Source of the DNA: Prosthecobacter sp.
GTDB taxonomy: Bacteria; Verrucomicrobiota; Verrucomicrobiia; Verrucomicrobiales; Verrucomicrobiaceae
Length of the DNA stretch: 64,000 nucleotides
Direction: 5' to 3'
Assembly: GCF_034366625.1 (NCBI RefSeq)
Contig: NZ_JAXMIH010000014.1
Coordinates: 1 to 64,000, forward strand
This document shows positions 24,851-33,669 of this stretch, one piece after another (the first letter of the stretch is position 1; every line of letters starts with the position of its first letter). The position numbers were made by a program, and so were the translations under genes. The notes under the pieces were generated by a model that was not told where the DNA came from, did not search any database, and worked only from the letters and a program-made list of their open reading frames with translations.

Positions 24851-26979
24851 AGCTCGCCTTCCTCATCCGCGACCTCGGCCACGGCGGTGCGCAGCGTCAG
24901 CTTGTGCTGCTCGCCAAAGGACTCGTGCGCGAGAGTCACGAAGTCAGTGTGATCCACTTCTACGACGGTGCCTTTCGAGCTGAACTCGAAGCAGCAGGCG
25001 TGCGTACGATCTGTGTCGGAAAAAAAAGCCGCTGGGACCTGCTCGGTTTCTTTTTTCGCCTCATCCAAGCCACGCGGCGCATCCGGCCTGACATTCTCCA
25101 CGGCTACCTGGCCGAATCCAATCTCATGGCGCTGTTTTTGAAGCCCTTATGCGGCTTTCCGCGCATCGTGTGGGGCGTGCGTGATTCGCAGACAGACGCG
25201 CATCTGTGGGGCATCCTCGGCAGGCTCAGCTTCCGGCTAAACTGTCTCCTCGCCCGCTTCGCCGACCTCATCATCTGCAATTCCAAGGCCGGACGCGACT
25301 ACTACGCCGCACGCGGCTATCCGCCCGCGAAGATGCACGTCATTCCAAACGGCATCGACACCGCGCACTTCACACCCAGACCAAAAACCGGCGGCAGGGC
25401 GCTCACCTTCGGCCTCGTCGGCCGCATGAGCCCGATGAAGGATCATGCCACCTTCCTCCACGCCGCCGCACTCGATCCGAATGCGAAATTCGTCATCGTC
25501 GGCTCCGGTGATGAAGCCTACGCGCAGCAGATGCGCGACCTCGCGACACGACTCGGTCTCGCTGACCGCGTCACCTGGCTGCCCGCGCAGAGCGACATAC
25601 CCGCCGTCTATGCCAGCTTCGACTGCCTGGTGAACTCCTCCGCCTTCGGCGAGGGTTTTTCCAATGTCATCGGCGAAGCGATGGCCTGCGGTGTGCCGTG
25701 TATTGCCAGTGATGTCGGCGACAGCGCCTGGATCATCGGCGACAAATCGCATATCTTCCCTGCGGGCGATCATGAGGCGCTGGCGCAATGCATGCTCGCC
25801 TTCCAGCCGCACAACCCGCGTCAGCGCATCGTCGAGGAATTCAGCGTCGAGAAACTGATCGAGCGCACCAACCGCCTGCTCTCGAAAAAAGTGCTCTGGT
25901 TCACCACCGGCCTCGGCAGTGGCGGCGCGGAGATGATGCTGTCACAAATCATCCGAGGTCTGCCCGAGTTGCAACATATCGTCATCAGCCTCACCGGGGG
26001 TGGCAAGCATGCCGACGCGCTACGCGAGGCTGGAATCTCGGTTCACAGCCTCGACATGCCCTCCGGCAAACCCACGCTGGGCTCACTATGGCGCTTGTTC
26101 AAAGTCGTGCGCCAGACAAAGCCCGATGTGCTCATGGGCTGGATGTATCACGGCTGCCTCGTTGCCACGATCGCGCGCTTCATGCGCTTCAAGAGCGTGC
26201 CAATGATCTGGAACATCCGCCAGAGCCTCTACGACCTAAAATTGGAGAAGCGCGGCTCCGCGCTCGTCATCCGCGCCCTCGCGTGGCTCTCCTGGCTGCC
26301 ACAGCGCATCACCTACAATTCGCAACTCAGCGCGCAACAGCATGAAGCCATCGGCTATCGCGCTGCGAAGACACAGCTCATTCCGAATGGCTTCGATCTT
26401 GCCAAATGGCAGCCTGGAACGCCGATTCGTGCACGTATCGGCCGTTTTGGTCGCAACGCGGCGATGAAGGACTACGCCACCTTCATCGAAGCGGCGAAAC
26501 TCATCACGCAAAAGCACCCTGAAGCTCAGTTCATCATCGTCGGAGCTGAAACCGGGACACTCAACGTGCCGCCAAACATCCAGCTCCTCGGCGAACGCCA
26601 CGATTTGCCAGAACTCACCGCTTCACTGAACATCGCCGTCTCTTCTTCGGCCTTCGGCGAAGGTTTTCCCAACGTCGTCGGCGAGGCAATGGCCTGCGCC
26701 GTGCCCGTCGTCGCCACCGACATTGGCGACACACGCTGGGTCATGGGTGAAACCGGCCACATCGTGCCGCCATGCGATCCATCAGCACTCGCCAAAGCGT
26801 GCATCGGCATTTTGGACGCTGGCATCACACGCGATTTCGCGGCTCGTGAACGCATCGAGGGGCAGTTCTCCCTCCCCAGCGTCCTGAAGTCCTTCAACAC
26901 CCTGCTCACCACGCCGCTCACCGACGCACCGACGCAGCAGCGCACCCAATTACCGACCTACCAGCCATGTGTGGAATAG
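24847..26979 (+). CDS. Tandem GT4 glycosyltransferase (two enzymes fused)
   Basis: A 710-aa protein made of two complete GT-B fold glycosyltransferases. Domain 1 (about 1-345) begins FLIRDLGHGGAQRQL and has FGEGFSNVIGEAMACGVP. Domain 2 (about 347-700) begins VLWFTTGLGSGGAEMML and has FGEGFPNVVGEAMACAVP. The matching E-x7-E donor-site motifs suggest an internal duplication or fusion of neighbouring genes. It likely adds two sugars in sequence to a lipid-linked surface glycan. It overlaps asnB by 13 bp and the flippase by 4 bp, which indicates one operon. Confidence 0.87.
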   Translation: MKLAFLIRDLGHGGAQRQLVLLAKGLVRESHEVSVIHFYDGAFRAELEAAGVRTICVGKKSRWDLLGFFFRLIQATRRIRPDILHGYLAESNLMALFLKPLCGFPRIVWGVRDSQTDAHLWGILGRLSFRLNCLLARFADLIICNSKAGRDYYAARGYPPAKMHVIPNGIDTAHFTPRPKTGGRALTFGLVGRMSPMKDHATFLHAAALDPNAKFVIVGSGDEAYAQQMRDLATRLGLADRVTWLPAQSDIPAVYASFDCLVNSSAFGEGFSNVIGEAMACGVPCIASDVGDSAWIIGDKSHIFPAGDHEALAQCMLAFQPHNPRQRIVEEFSVEKLIERTNRLLSKKVLWFTTGLGSGGAEMMLSQIIRGLPELQHIVISLTGGGKHADALREAGISVHSLDMPSGKPTLGSLWRLFKVVRQTKPDVLMGWMYHGCLVATIARFMRFKSVPMIWNIRQSLYDLKLEKRGSALVIRALAWLSWLPQRITYNSQLSAQQHEAIGYRAAKTQLIPNGFDLAKWQPGTPIRARIGRFGRNAAMKDYATFIEAAKLITQKHPEAQFIIVGAETGTLNVPPNIQLLGERHDLPELTASLNIAVSSSAFGEGFPNVVGEAMACAVPVVATDIGDTRWVMGETGHIVPPCDPSALAKACIGILDAGITRDFAARERIEGQFSLPSVLKSFNTLLTTPLTDAPTQQRTQLPTYQPCVE

Positions 26980-28910
26980 CCGGCTTCTTCAATCCCTCCA
27001 AGTCCCGCCCCGGACACGAGATGAACGCCATCGTCACCGCGATGACGGACGCCATCGTGCTGCGTGGACCCGACGATGCCGGTGCTTGGGTCGATTCTGA
27101 AAACGGTGTCGCTTTGGGCCATCGACGGCTCTCCATTCTCGATCTCTCGCCGCTCGGACATCAGCCAATGACCAGCGCGGATGGCCGCTTCGTCATCGTG
27201 TTCAATGGCGAGGTGTACAACTTCCAAGACCTCCGCGCTGAACTCGAAAAAAACGGCCACACCTGGCGCGGCCACTCCGACACCGAGATCATGCTGGCTG
27301 CGTTTTGCCAGTGGGGCGTTGTCGAAGCCACAAAACGCTTCAACGGCATGTTCGCCTTCGCGGTTTGGGACAAACAGGAGCGCGTTTTGCATCTCGGACG
27401 CGACCGGCTCGGCGAAAAACCACTCTACTACGGCTGGGTGGGCGAAACGCTTGTGTTCGCGTCGGAATTGAAGGCCATCCAACGCTTCCCCGGCTTCAAC
27501 GCGGCGATTGATCGCGAGGCGCTGACCTCGCTGCTGCGCTTCAATTACATCCCCGATCCACTGTGCATCTACCAGGGCTTCAAGAAGCTGCCACCGGCCG
27601 CCATGCTCACGCTGCGCTCTCCTTCCGAGCGTCCGCAGCCCGGCTGGTATTGGAGTTTGCCACAAGTCGTCGAGCGCGGGCTCGACAACCCTTTCACCGG
27701 CACAGAAACCGAAGCCATCGACACCTTTGAGGCGATGCTCAAGAAGGCCGTGGGCATGCGCATGGTCTCCGATGTGCCGCTGGGTGCATTCTTGAGCGGC
27801 GGTGTCGATTCCTCGCTCATTGTGGCGATGATGCAGAAGCAAAGCGCGCGGCCTGTGCGCACGTTCACGATTGGGTTTCATGAGAAAGAGCACAACGAAG
27901 CCGAGTTCGCCAAAGACGTCGCCAAACACCTCGGCACCGATCACACGGAGATGTATGTCACGGGTGAAGATGCGCTGAACGTCATTCCGCAGCTTCCGTC
28001 ACTCTATGACGAGCCATTCTCCGACTACTCGCAGATCCCGACGTATCTCGTCTGCAAAATGGCGCGGCAGCATGTCACCGTCGCGCTGAGTGGTGATGCG
28101 GGCGATGAACTCTTCGGCGGCTACGAGCGCTACTTCGTGGGTCGCAGCTTGTGGAATAAGATTTCATGGATGCCGCCGACGATGAAAAAGATGACCGCCG
28201 CGGCACTCACGGCACTGCCACCGAAGGTGCTGAATAGACTTGGGGCCAAAGTGCTGCCCAAACGCCTGCGTCACATCCCGCTCGGTGATAAATTGCACAA
28301 GCTCGCCGAAGTCGTCGCCGCGCCTGGCATGGAGACGCTTTACCTCAACCTCATGTCGCACTGGAAAAAGCCGCAGGAGATTGTCATCGGTGGCAAAGAT
28401 CCTGTCACCGCGATTACCGACACGGCTTCATGGCCGCGTGTGAGTGATTTCACGCATCGCATGATGCATCTCGACATGGAGACCTATCTGCCCGGCGACA
28501 TCCTCGTGAAAGTGGACCGCGCGGCGATGGGTGTGAGCCTCGAAGGCCGCATTCCGTTGCTTGACCACGATTTGATCGAGTTCGCGTGGCGTGTGCCGTT
28601 CTCGATGAAAGTTCGCAATGGCAAAGGCAAGTGGCTGATGCGTGAGACGCTTTACCGCCATGTACCCAAGACGCTGATTGACCGTCCGAAGCGCGGCTTC
28701 GGCATCCCGCTCGATGTCTGGCTGCGCGGCCCGTTGCGCGAGTGGGCAGAGGATTTGCTCAGCGAGTCGCGATTGAAACGCGAAGGCTTCTTCCATGCTG
28801 CTCCCATCCGCCAGAAGTGGCAGGAGCACCTCAGCGGCACGCGGAACTGGCATTTCTACCTCTGGGACGTGCTGATGTTCCAGGCCTGGCTGCAACACAA
28901 CCGCTCATGA
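26967..28910 (+). CDS. asnB: Asparagine synthase, glutamine-hydrolysing
   Basis: A 647-aa enzyme. The N-terminal glutaminase domain starts MCGIAGFFNP with the nucleophile Cys2; the synthetase domain has the PP-loop LSGGVDSSLIVAMM near 275 and SGDAGDELFGGYERY near 375. AsnB paralogues inside polysaccharide clusters often amidate uronic acids or other sugar carboxylates rather than make free asparagine, and the position between a glycosyltransferase and an O-antigen-ligase-like gene fits this. It overlaps the next gene by 4 bp. Confidence 0.9.
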   Translation: MCGIAGFFNPSKSRPGHEMNAIVTAMTDAIVLRGPDDAGAWVDSENGVALGHRRLSILDLSPLGHQPMTSADGRFVIVFNGEVYNFQDLRAELEKNGHTWRGHSDTEIMLAAFCQWGVVEATKRFNGMFAFAVWDKQERVLHLGRDRLGEKPLYYGWVGETLVFASELKAIQRFPGFNAAIDREALTSLLRFNYIPDPLCIYQGFKKLPPAAMLTLRSPSERPQPGWYWSLPQVVERGLDNPFTGTETEAIDTFEAMLKKAVGMRMVSDVPLGAFLSGGVDSSLIVAMMQKQSARPVRTFTIGFHEKEHNEAEFAKDVAKHLGTDHTEMYVTGEDALNVIPQLPSLYDEPFSDYSQIPTYLVCKMARQHVTVALSGDAGDELFGGYERYFVGRSLWNKISWMPPTMKKMTAAALTALPPKVLNRLGAKVLPKRLRHIPLGDKLHKLAEVVAAPGMETLYLNLMSHWKKPQEIVIGGKDPVTAITDTASWPRVSDFTHRMMHLDMETYLPGDILVKVDRAAMGVSLEGRIPLLDHDLIEFAWRVPFSMKVRNGKGKWLMRETLYRHVPKTLIDRPKRGFGIPLDVWLRGPLREWAEDLLSESRLKREGFFHAAPIRQKWQEHLSGTRNWHFYLWDVLMFQAWLQHNRS

Positions 28911-30178
28911 ACTATCCGCAACCCATGCTTCGTCCCACCGGCTGGACCCGCTTTCGCGAGTGGGTGCTGGTCTGGGTCTGTGGTGGCATGCTGGGTGCCC
29001 TGGCGGCGGACGCGGCCATCGGCAGTTACGACGTGGGCATCTCGCCGATCAAACCGATCCTGTTCACGCTCGCGTCAGTGTTCATGTGCATCGGCGTCTC
29101 GCTGGTGAACAAGCCGCGTGTCTGTCTGGCGGTGCTGGGCGTGGCGCTGCTGCCGGCAGTGCGTTTATTTGATGCGGCGGTGCTGCGCCGCTTTGATTCG
29201 TCGTATCAGGACCAAATCGCGATGGATCTCATGCGCATGATGCTCGTGCTCATCGCCATGGTGGCGGTGTTTTCGACCGAAAAATGGCAGAAGACAGCGC
29301 TCTGGGCCGCCGTGTGCGCGATGCTGCTGACCACCGGCTCCGAAATCTACGAGATGCTCGGTTTCGCGAAGTTCAGCAGCATTCCAGGACGCTATGCGGG
29401 TTTCAACAGCCACCCGAACTTCCCGCCGGTGCTGCTGTGCGAGATGCTGGGCATCATTTTTGCGCTCTCAAAAAGTTTTCGCTTCAACTGCCTCATGATC
29501 GCCGTGGCGGTGCCTGGCGTGGCTCTCACTTACGGCCGCAGCGGCATGCTCGTGCTCGCATTGCTGTGTGGCACCTATGTGCTGCTCAATGCACGGCGGA
29601 ATTTCGGCTTCCTCATGATTGTGACGGCCATCGCAATCCCGCTGCTGGGCATCGGCGCGGCGGTGCTGCAAAACAGCACACAGCATGGTGTGATGAAGGA
29701 CAAAAACACCGCCGACCGCCTGGAGGCCATCTACAATCTCGACTTTGACAAGCTGAAGTCCCCCGAGCGCGTCAAAGACCTCAATGATGCGTGGGAAGAG
29801 GCGATGAAAAAGCCCATCTTCGGCCACGGCACGGGCGTTTCCGGCACGCTTTACGCCCCGCATAACGAATACGTCTCCATCTGGCTGGAGATGGGAATTC
29901 CAGGACTGGTCTTGTTTGCGGGAACATGGCTGTGGCTCGTCATGCGCAGTGTTCTGACAGGTGGAAAGGCCGGGTACCTCCTGTTTGCGCTGCTCGCCTT
30001 CACTCCTGTCGGGCAGGGCCGCATCGAGGTGCCGCATTTCAGCCTCGCGATGGTCGCCGCAGCCTGCATCCTGTGGCCGAAGCGATATCAGCTCACACTG
30101 CGTTCGTTGAAGGCCGCACCACAAGGCGATTCAGCCTTCACTCCTCCTCATCCGCAGCCACTTTCCCGCCAGGGATGA
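28907..30178 (+). CDS. O-antigen ligase/polymerase-like membrane protein
   Basis: A 423-aa protein with about ten TM helices and a Wzy_C-type core: RYAGFNSHPNFPPVLL, LTYGRSGMLVLALL and, in the periplasmic loop, FGHGTGVSGTLYAPHNEYVSI with the conserved HNEY-type motif. These proteins polymerise or ligate undecaprenyl-linked glycans. ATG 28907 overlaps the asnB stop (ATGA). Its last 41 bp overlap the 3' end of convergent lpxA. Confidence 0.82.
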   Translation: MNYPQPMLRPTGWTRFREWVLVWVCGGMLGALAADAAIGSYDVGISPIKPILFTLASVFMCIGVSLVNKPRVCLAVLGVALLPAVRLFDAAVLRRFDSSYQDQIAMDLMRMMLVLIAMVAVFSTEKWQKTALWAAVCAMLLTTGSEIYEMLGFAKFSSIPGRYAGFNSHPNFPPVLLCEMLGIIFALSKSFRFNCLMIAVAVPGVALTYGRSGMLVLALLCGTYVLLNARRNFGFLMIVTAIAIPLLGIGAAVLQNSTQHGVMKDKNTADRLEAIYNLDFDKLKSPERVKDLNDAWEEAMKKPIFGHGTGVSGTLYAPHNEYVSIWLEMGIPGLVLFAGTWLWLVMRSVLTGGKAGYLLFALLAFTPVGQGRIEVPHFSLAMVAAACILWPKRYQLTLRSLKAAPQGDSAFTPPHPQPLSRQG

Positions 30179-30941
30179 TACCGCGCTTCGTGGTGGCGAC
30201 GAAATCGGTGAAGGCGGCGGCCTCGGGCGTGAGTTCGCCCGCGCGGAGTTCTTCGACGGCCTGCGCGTTGTTCAAACCGCTGCGATAGACCTTGCGAAAC
30301 GCCTCACGCAAAGAGCGCATCTGCTCGCGGCTGAAGCCCGCGCGTTGCAGACCGACGATGTTCAAGCCGCGCGCACGGGCCGGATTGCCATCGGCGGTGC
30401 AGAAGGGTGGGATGTCCTGCACCACCTTGGCGCAGCCGCCGATGATCGAGCGCGTGCCGATGCGGCAGAACTGATGCACAGCGGTGAGTCCGCCGATGAT
30501 GACGTGATCCTCAACGAGGACGTGACCGGCCAGCGTGCCGTTGTTAGAGAAGATAACATTATTGCCCACGATGCAGTCGTGCGCGATGTGGACGTAGCTG
30601 AGGAAATTGTTGTGACTGCCAATGATCGTCTTGTCACCGGGCGAGGTGGCGCGGTGCACGGAGCAGAACTCACGGAAAGTGTTGTCGTCGCCCACTTCGA
30701 GCCATGTCGGCTCCGCCTGGTATTTCAAATCCTGCGTCTGCTGGCCGATAGAGCCGTAGGCGAAGAATTGGTTGTTCTTCCCGATCTTGGAAGGCCCCAT
30801 GATCGTCACATGATGCTGAAGCCAGCAACCATCGCCGAGCTCCACATCCGCACCAATGATGCAATACGGCCCGATCTGCACATCCGCCCCGATTTTGGCG
30901 GATGGATCGATGATGGCGGTGGGGTGAATCGAGGCGGGCAT
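30138..30941 (-). CDS. lpxA: UDP-N-acetylglucosamine acyltransferase
   Basis: A 267-aa first enzyme of lipid A synthesis. The N-terminal two thirds are hexapeptide repeats forming a left-handed beta-helix (IHPTAIIDPSAKIGADVQIG). The catalytic His lies in VHIAHDCIVGNN. The C-terminal helical domain carries NIVGLQRAGFSREQMRSLR. Length fits the family. It is 16 bp downstream of the lpxC-fabZ fusion on the same strand, an lpx operon, and shows that the organism makes lipid A. Confidence 0.95.
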   Translation of the reverse strand: MPASIHPTAIIDPSAKIGADVQIGPYCIIGADVELGDGCWLQHHVTIMGPSKIGKNNQFFAYGSIGQQTQDLKYQAEPTWLEVGDDNTFREFCSVHRATSPGDKTIIGSHNNFLSYVHIAHDCIVGNNVIFSNNGTLAGHVLVEDHVIIGGLTAVHQFCRIGTRSIIGGCAKVVQDIPPFCTADGNPARARGLNIVGLQRAGFSREQMRSLREAFRKVYRSGLNNAQAVEELRAGELTPEAAAFTDFVATTKRGIIPGGKVAADEEE

Positions 30942-30957
30942 GCGTTGGCAGTATTTT

Positions 30958-32277
30958 TTAGCGATCCACCACGCTGAACATGAGGTCGGCCTCGGAGACG
31001 ACTTGGCCGTTGACGATGCAGCGGCCGACGCCGCTGGCGATGCTGCGCTTGGTCTTGAGGATCTCCGTTTCGATGACGAGCGTGTCTCCGGGCAACACGG
31101 GCCGGCGCCACTTCACGTTGTTGGCGCTCATGAAGTAGCCGATCTTGCCTTGGTTGCCCGGCATGCGCAGCAGCACGATGCTGGCGACCTGCGCCATCGC
31201 TTCAAGCTGAAGCACACCCGGCATGATCGGATGACCGGGGAAATGGCCCTGGAAGTACGGCTCATTGATGGTGACGTTCTTGATGCCACGGCACTTGGTT
31301 TCACCCTCAAAGCCGATGATGCGGTCCACCAGCAGGAAGGGATAACGATGCGGGAGGATGTTCATCACCTCGTTGATGTCGAGCACGGCCTCGCCGCCAG
31401 GAATGTTCAACTGGGCCGGCACCATGCTGCGCATCACGTTGTACTGCTGCACAATGGCGCGTGCCAGCTCGGTGTTGGGTCCATGACCTGGACGCACGGC
31501 AATGACATGGCCGAGGATGCGTTTGCCGGATAGCATCAAGTCGCCGACGATGTCGAGGATCTTGTGACGGACGAACTCGTCGGCAAAGCGCAGCGGCTGC
31601 TTCGAGAGCAGCGTGTCGCCGCGAATGACGACGGCCGCTTCGAGCGTGCCGCCTTTGATCAGGCCCTTCTCCATCAGCGGAGCGATGTCCTCGTAATACA
31701 CAAAGGTGCGCGCGGCGGCGATTTCCTTCTCGTAGGTCTCGGGGTTGATTTCCGTGCTGAAATACTGCGTGAAGCGCCCGCCGGGGCCGACGTTGGTGCA
31801 GGAGATGCGGAACTTCTTGTCGGGGACGATGGTGAGGATGGTCCCGTCGCGGGTCTCCTGGTAGATCGGCTCACGCACCTCGAAAACCTTGCGTGCCTCC
31901 GTTTGCTCCACCAGTCCGGCAGACTTGATCAGCTCCACGAAGGGCATCGAGCTGCCATCGGCGATGGGCGGTTCGTTCGCATCCATCTCGATGATCGCAT
32001 TGTCCACGCCCATGCCCGCGAGGGCGGAGATGACGTGCTCCACGGTGTGTACATTGACGCCGCCTTCGGCGATGGTGGTGGCACGCTCGACTTTCTGCAC
32101 CTTTTCGACGAGTGCCGGGATGAAAGGCTTGTCCTCCAGGTCCATGCGGCGGAACTTGAAGCCGAAGTTTTCAGGCGCCGGCTGCAGCGTGAGCGTGACC
32201 TGCTCGCCGGTATGCAGCGAGGTTCCCATCATCGAGACGGTTTTGGCGAGAGTGTGCTGACGATCGGAAGCTGCCAT
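30958..32277 (-). CDS. lpxC-fabZ: Bifunctional LpxC deacetylase / FabZ dehydratase
   Basis: A 439-aa fusion. Residues about 1-295 are LpxC, the zinc deacetylase committing to lipid A synthesis: zinc ligands in VHTVEHVISAL and DEFVRHKILDIVGDL. Residues about 300-439 are FabZ, the hotdog-fold dehydratase: LPHRYPFLLVDRI with the catalytic His, and GHFPGHPIMPGVLQLEAMAQ with the catalytic Glu. The same fusion is known in Bacteroidetes and some PVC bacteria. It is the first gene of the unit with lpxA. Confidence 0.95.
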   Translation of the reverse strand: MAASDRQHTLAKTVSMMGTSLHTGEQVTLTLQPAPENFGFKFRRMDLEDKPFIPALVEKVQKVERATTIAEGGVNVHTVEHVISALAGMGVDNAIIEMDANEPPIADGSSMPFVELIKSAGLVEQTEARKVFEVREPIYQETRDGTILTIVPDKKFRISCTNVGPGGRFTQYFSTEINPETYEKEIAAARTFVYYEDIAPLMEKGLIKGGTLEAAVVIRGDTLLSKQPLRFADEFVRHKILDIVGDLMLSGKRILGHVIAVRPGHGPNTELARAIVQQYNVMRSMVPAQLNIPGGEAVLDINEVMNILPHRYPFLLVDRIIGFEGETKCRGIKNVTINEPYFQGHFPGHPIMPGVLQLEAMAQVASIVLLRMPGNQGKIGYFMSANNVKWRRPVLPGDTLVIETEILKTKRSIASGVGRCIVNGQVVSEADLMFSVVDR

Positions 32278-32361
32278 AGGCGGACGCTTTCGTTAGCGTC
32301 TCGCCCCGGCAGGGTCAAAGGGAAATGCGGGCCTGGGAGGCGCCCTGAAGCCCGCCGCTAC

Positions 32362-33618
32362 TTACTTCTTACCGATGCACCACAGGTTCTTGTAACCACG
32401 GATGAAGAGCAGGCCGTCGCTCACGGCGATGGAGCCGATGATCTTCTCCCCGAGCGTGTTGGTGGCGAGCAATGCGAAGGTCGGACTGGCTTTGAAGACG
32501 AAACAGTCACCGCCTTGATTCGCGGCGTAGCACTTGCCATCGGCGCTGAGCACCAAGGAGGACCAGTTCTGCCCCGTGGGGCCGGGGCCCTTGAGGCGCT
32601 CGTTGAAGACGATGTCGCCCGTTTTGATGTTCCGGCACTCGACGATGCCGCCGTCGGTCAGGATGTAATGATGACCTTCATGGATGACACCGGAGCCGAT
32701 GCGCTGCTGCACGCGAGGCAGGTGCCAGACGCGGTTTTTCTCCGTCACATCACCACTGCCGCCCGTTTTCACCGCCATCGCCGAGCCACCGTAACCGCAC
32801 ATGAAAATTGCCAGGCCGTCCGTGTAGAGAGGCGAGTTGTAAACCAGCGGCGTCAATCCACCGCAGGTCCACAACTCCTTGCCGTTGAGCGGATCGAAAG
32901 CACAAGCACGCCCGGGGTAGGACATCAGAAGCTCGTAGCGGCTGCCTGCTTTCCGCAAGAGAGGATCACTCCACGATCCTGTCCATGTCTTGTTCCCAGC
33001 CTCGCCCGAGGCACCGCCGAGTTCCTTATGTTCCCACAGTGTCTTCCCCGTCTTTTTGTCAAAGGCGTAGAGCACGGTGTTTTCACCGGGGCCGAAGTTG
33101 AGAAACACGCGATCTCCGGCGAGCACCGGCGAGGTGCCGCAGCCCCAGATGTGATGCAGTTTGCCCAGGTTCGTGCGCTTCCACAGCTCCTTGCCGTTCA
33201 TGTCATAGCAAAACACACCCGCTGAAGCATGAAACACGATCACCCGCTCGCCGTCCGTCGCCGGTGAGGCGGCACAGTATGGATTCGTGGCATGCGTCAG
33301 TTCCGGCTCCTTGTAGATCGTGCCTGCGTCCCAGAGCTGCTTGCCGGTCTTTTTGTCAAAGCACAGCAGCAGACGTTTCCCTTCCTTCTCGATGGCCTGC
33401 GTGACGAAAACCTTGTCTCCCCACACCACCGGCGTCGAATTCCCCCGCTCCGGCAGCGCCACCTTCCACACCACATTTTCCTCCATGCCCCATTTCTCCG
33501 GCAGATTTGATTCGGTACAGGTGCCATCCCCGTTCGCCCCGCGCCACATGGGCCAGTTGTCGGCGTGAAGAGGCAGCAAAGGACAAAGGGCGAGGAACAG
33601 GGAGAGCGTGCGTTTCAT
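32362..33618 (-). CDS. Secreted PQQ-like beta-propeller protein (first copy)
   Basis: A 418-aa exported protein: signal peptide MKRTLSLFLALCPLLPLHA, then NWPMWRGANGDG and repeated blades with a W-type motif (CFDKKTGKQLW, AFDKKTGKTLWEH, AFDPLNGKELW). This is the eight-bladed PQQ_2/BamB-like fold found in many secreted verrucomicrobial and planctomycete proteins. The enzymatic PQQ ligands cannot be confirmed. A related gene is at 35376-36605. Confidence 0.82.
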   Translation of the reverse strand: MKRTLSLFLALCPLLPLHADNWPMWRGANGDGTCTESNLPEKWGMEENVVWKVALPERGNSTPVVWGDKVFVTQAIEKEGKRLLLCFDKKTGKQLWDAGTIYKEPELTHATNPYCAASPATDGERVIVFHASAGVFCYDMNGKELWKRTNLGKLHHIWGCGTSPVLAGDRVFLNFGPGENTVLYAFDKKTGKTLWEHKELGGASGEAGNKTWTGSWSDPLLRKAGSRYELLMSYPGRACAFDPLNGKELWTCGGLTPLVYNSPLYTDGLAIFMCGYGGSAMAVKTGGSGDVTEKNRVWHLPRVQQRIGSGVIHEGHHYILTDGGIVECRNIKTGDIVFNERLKGPGPTGQNWSSLVLSADGKCYAANQGGDCFVFKASPTFALLATNTLGEKIIGSIAVSDGLLFIRGYKNLWCIGKK

Positions 33619-33669
33619 GGTTGGGACAGGTTGGATGGCGTATGAAACGCTCGCCGACATCTCAAACCT

